The position numbers were made by a program, and so were the translations under genes. From Thermococcus sp. (GTDB taxonomy: Archaea; Methanobacteriota_B; Thermococci; Thermococcales; Thermococcaceae), in assembly GCA_027001105.1 (NCBI GenBank), contig JALTMZ010000003.1, forward strand, positions 1 to 8,534: a stretch of DNA of 8,534 nt. Reading direction: 5' to 3'. Of this stretch, positions 6,558 to 8,534 are shown in pieces. The notes under the pieces were generated by a model that had not been told where the DNA came from, ran no database searches, and worked only from the letters and a program-made list of their open reading frames with translations. Each line of letters starts with the position of its first letter. The first letter of the stretch is position 1.

Positions 6558-7522
6558 CCCCCGAGACTTTATTCTATGCAGTTGCCTTCCCAATACTTGG
6601 TATATTTCTTGGACTGACCTATAAAGGTATCGACAGAAGGATATCAGCGAGAATGACATCAAGAATTGGTCCGCCTATAAGGCAGCCTTTCTGGGATGTT
6701 GGGAAATTGTTGCTCAAAGAAACAGTTGTGCCGGAAAACGCCGTAAAATGGCTCTTTAATGCAATGCCCATTCTGGCATTTGCATCTTCAATGACCCTGC
6801 TACTTTACATCCCCTTTGGTATCCTTAAGGCGCCCCTTGAGGGGTATGGAGACCTGATAGTGATACTATATCTGCTGACACTCCAATCTTTAGCTATGGC
6901 AGTTGGAGGATTTTCTTCGGGAAGTCCGTTTTCCTCTGTTGGAGCACAGAGAGAAATGGTGCTCATGATGAGCTATGAAATGCCTTTGGCCATTGTGATC
7001 ATTGGGTTTGCACTTTTGTATAAGAGCTTCTCCCTCACAACGATCGCATCGACTCCAGTTTGGACAATGGTTTCTCCAGTGGCAGCATTGGGAGTCGTTT
7101 TGCTTTTCATAGCACTGTTAGTTGTAACTCCTGCAGAACTTGCCAAGCTTCCTTTTGATATCGCAGAGGCTGAAACGGAGATAGCAGAGGGTATGCTCGC
7201 AGAATATAGTGGCAGGAACTTGGCTCTGTTTTATCTTTCTGACGCTGTTAGGGGGTTTGCAATGGCAGCAATTGAAGCAGTTCTATTCATACCGTTCACA
7301 TTCAGCTATGTTTTCGGGATCAGCTTGAATGGTGCCATGCTTTACATTGTTGAAAGCTTGTGGTTCCTCTTTAAAGTACTGATAATCTACATAGCTGCAG
7401 TGACAATCGTAAGGACATCATTCGGAAGATTCAGAATCGAACAGGCATCACGGATTTTCTGGGTTCATGTGAACTTAATTGCATTGCTCGGTTTGGCACT
7501 TGTTTGGCTGGGGGTGAGGTGA
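6554..7522 (+). CDS. mbhM: Mbh hydrogenase membrane anchor subunit M, NuoH-like
   Basis: A 322-residue membrane protein of the NuoH/complex I subunit 1 family with about eight helices. It anchors the hydrogenase arm and links it to the ion-pumping module. Conserved cytoplasmic loops are visible. The first is KGIDRRISARMTSRIGPPIR (24-43), followed by QPFWDVGKLLLKE, which corresponds to the quinone-site loop of NuoH. The second is PAELAKLPFDIAEAETEIAE (193-212), followed by EYSGRNLALF. The acidic cluster E205, E207, E209, E212 and E217 marks the E-channel region implicated in coupling. Mbh uses no quinone, so these loops serve structure and proton transfer (family knowledge). The start ATG 6554 overlaps the mbhL stop and follows AGGAGGTGAG. 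Its TGA is immediately followed by the mbhN ATG with no gap or overlap. Confidence 0.96.
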   Translation: MTPETLFYAVAFPILGIFLGLTYKGIDRRISARMTSRIGPPIRQPFWDVGKLLLKETVVPENAVKWLFNAMPILAFASSMTLLLYIPFGILKAPLEGYGDLIVILYLLTLQSLAMAVGGFSSGSPFSSVGAQREMVLMMSYEMPLAIVIIGFALLYKSFSLTTIASTPVWTMVSPVAALGVVLLFIALLVVTPAELAKLPFDIAEAETEIAEGMLAEYSGRNLALFYLSDAVRGFAMAAIEAVLFIPFTFSYVFGISLNGAMLYIVESLWFLFKVLIIYIAAVTIVRTSFGRFRIEQASRIFWVHVNLIALLGLALVWLGVR

Positions 7523-7981
7523 ATGCCAACAAAGGCAATGTTCCTGTTCCTTAAACAGCTTGTGGAAAGACCCTTTACAAATCCGTTTCCGGTAAAGCAT
7601 GCTCCTAAAAATGTAACAGCCCTTATTGATAAGGTTCAGAGAGGAGAGGCAGAGATAAATCCTCCTGTTCCAGTTCCTGAAGGCTTCAGGGGAAAGCTGA
7701 AGTACACTCCCGAAAGATGCATAGGCTGCAGGTTGTGCATACTGGTGTGTCCAGCTAATGCTATGGAGTGGATCCCGGAGCTTAAGAAGATCAGGCATTA
7801 TGTTTCGAGGTGCATGTTCTGTGCCCTGTGTGTGGATGTGTGTCCAGGGAAGAAGTTTCCAGGGGAGGAAAAGGCAGTGAAAGCATTGAGGATGAGTGAT
7901 GAATTTCTGCTGGCTGACTACAACAAGTACAGCGATAATCTAATCGAAGAGCCCCCTGAAGCTAAGGAAATGGGAGTTTAG
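7523..7981 (+). CDS. mbhN: Mbh hydrogenase ferredoxin-like subunit N, NuoI-like, two [4Fe-4S]
   Basis: A 152-residue Fe-S subunit that takes electrons from reduced ferredoxin and passes them to MbhJ. Two complete [4Fe-4S] motifs are visible: CIGCRLCILVCP with C66, C69, C72 and C76, and CMFCALCVDVCP with C97, C100, C103 and C107. The N-terminal 15 residues (KAMFLFLKQLVERPFTNPFP) form an amphipathic helix typical of the NuoI family that lies on the membrane. The C-terminus is acidic and probably flexible (EEPPEAKEMGV). The ATG directly abuts the mbhM stop, with GGGGTGAGGTGA upstream; the GGGGTGA part has the usual spacing of 5. It is the last gene of the operon. Its TAG stop overlaps the stop of the convergent minus-strand gene. 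Confidence 0.96.
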   Translation: MPTKAMFLFLKQLVERPFTNPFPVKHAPKNVTALIDKVQRGEAEINPPVPVPEGFRGKLKYTPERCIGCRLCILVCPANAMEWIPELKKIRHYVSRCMFCALCVDVCPGKKFPGEEKAVKALRMSDEFLLADYNKYSDNLIEEPPEAKEMGV

Positions 7982-8534
7982 CTTTCCGCTTTAAGTTTCT
8001 TTTTATAATAATTGAATCTTTCCGTGAGAATTCTCAGGTGACATCTTTCTGAAGAAGCAAGGTATTTGAAAAGTTCTTTCTCGTATTCAGTTGGAGCTTT
8101 TTGGGAGAGAACCTGACAGATGTTTTCAGCGAGCTCCTCACAATATATTGCACTTTTTAAAATATCAAGGATGCTGTGGGGATTGTCAAACTCTTTAATA
8201 TATGCTGGGATTTTTATTAAAGAGTCTGGGAGTTTTTCTACATCTATGGGGCCAAATTTTCTGGAATATATTTCTTTAAGTTTCTTTTCAACTCGTTTTG
8301 ACTCCTCTGAGAGAAGTGTGAACATGTCAAATGCCCATTCTTCCAGTCCTACTTCTTTTGATTTGCGAGCAAGTTCTTTGTAGAATTTTGAAAGATCGTT
8401 CTCGCTTTTAATCCAGTAGCTCAAAACCAACTTATAGTCAAGTTCCCTAAGATTGGATATGACATCATCTCCATCCACTTTCACCACCAGTAAATCCTTG
8501 AGTGTCTCACTTAATACTGGTTTTGGTATAACTC
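7978..8534 (-). CDS. Ferritin-like (rubrerythrin-fold) protein, probably 5' partial
   Basis: A helical protein convergent with mbhN. Four long helices carry a ferritin-like pattern. Numbered from GTG 8487, these are E29 in IKSENDLSKFY, E62 in LSEESKRVEKK, E117/E118 in IYCEELAEN, and ExxH (E147, H150) in SSERCHLR. The spacing between the first two glutamates (33) fits rubrerythrin-type diiron sites. The helix-2 position where ExxH is expected reads ExxR (E62, R65), so the site may be altered. There is no rubredoxin-type Cys4 domain. The frame stays open to the window edge with sensible protein text (IPKPVLSETLKDLL), so I think the start is outside. GTG 8487, with AAGGA 7 bases upstream, is the alternative and would give 169 residues. 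The physiological role is unknown; peroxide or oxygen defence, or iron handling, is only a family-level guess. Confidence 0.75.
   Translation of the reverse strand, partial: VIPKPVLSETLKDLLVVKVDGDDVISNLRELDYKLVLSYWIKSENDLSKFYKELARKSKEVGLEEWAFDMFTLLSEESKRVEKKLKEIYSRKFGPIDVEKLPDSLIKIPAYIKEFDNPHSILDILKSAIYCEELAENICQVLSQKAPTEYEKELFKYLASSERCHLRILTERFNYYKKKLKAES
7996..8004 (+). terminator. Candidate T-tract terminator of the mbh operon
   Basis: TTTCTTTTT lies 15 bases after the mbhN stop on the plus strand, inside the 3' end of the convergent gene. Archaeal RNA polymerase commonly terminates at such T-rich stretches without a hairpin, and I see no strong hairpin just upstream. It is the only sizeable T-run right after the operon. 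A run of T here also reads as Lys codons (KKK) of the minus-strand gene, so it may be partly coincidental. Confidence 0.4.

Noticed and set aside
6832..6843. Small inverted repeat CCCCTTGAGGGG.
   Set aside because: The stem is only 5 bases with a 2-base loop, inside mbhM, with no T-tract after it. It looks like a coding coincidence.
7475..7798. Minus-strand open frame of 107 codons across the mbhM/mbhN junction.
   Set aside because: It is opposite conserved Fe-S motifs of mbhN, and its Cys/His-rich text is the complement of those codons. It has no support as a gene.

Overview
The window is a nearly complete membrane-bound [NiFe]-hydrogenase (Mbh) operon of a hyperthermophilic archaeon of the order Thermococcales (Pyrococcus/Thermococcus type). 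Three things support this. The gene order A to N is the textbook Thermococcales Mbh order. Most genes have strong GGAGGTGA-like ribosome binding sites. Codon use is rich in AGA, AGG and ATA, and the base composition is moderate. I cannot name the species from sequence alone.

Layout: all of 1-7981 is one tightly packed plus-strand operon. The first half (1 to about 3997) is the Mrp-antiporter-like membrane module: mbhA (MrpE-like, 5' end cut by the window), mbhB (MrpF), mbhC (MrpG), mbhD and mbhE (the two C-terminal pieces of MrpA), mbhF (MrpB), mbhG (MrpC/NuoK-like) and mbhH (MrpD/NuoN-like, the large ion-translocating subunit). mbhI is a small linker subunit. The second half is the hydrogenase module: mbhJ (small Fe-S subunit, NuoB-like), mbhK (NuoC-like), mbhL ([NiFe] large subunit, NuoD-like), mbhM (NuoH-like membrane anchor) and mbhN (two-[4Fe-4S] ferredoxin-like subunit, NuoI-like). 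Nearly every junction is an overlap, mostly ATGA, so the genes are probably translationally coupled. There is no intergenic stretch of note within the operon.

How it works (family knowledge): reduced ferredoxin from sugar or peptide fermentation passes electrons to MbhN, then MbhJ, then the [NiFe] site in MbhL, where protons become H2. The energy released drives H+ transfer and Na+ extrusion through MbhM and the Mrp-like module, and the resulting Na+ gradient feeds ATP synthase. Both CxxC pairs of the [NiFe] site are intact in MbhL, which fits H2 production rather than the related sulfur-reducing Mbx/Mbs complex, whose large subunit has lost part of this set.

At the right edge a convergent minus-strand gene encodes a ferritin-like four-helix protein with one apparently altered metal ligand. 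Its stop codon overlaps that of mbhN, and its 5' end probably lies outside the window. I found no mobile element, CRISPR array, RNA gene or unknown multi-gene system. The main second-look items are the convergent junction, the atypical ferritin-like protein and small details of the hydrogenase active site and start codons.
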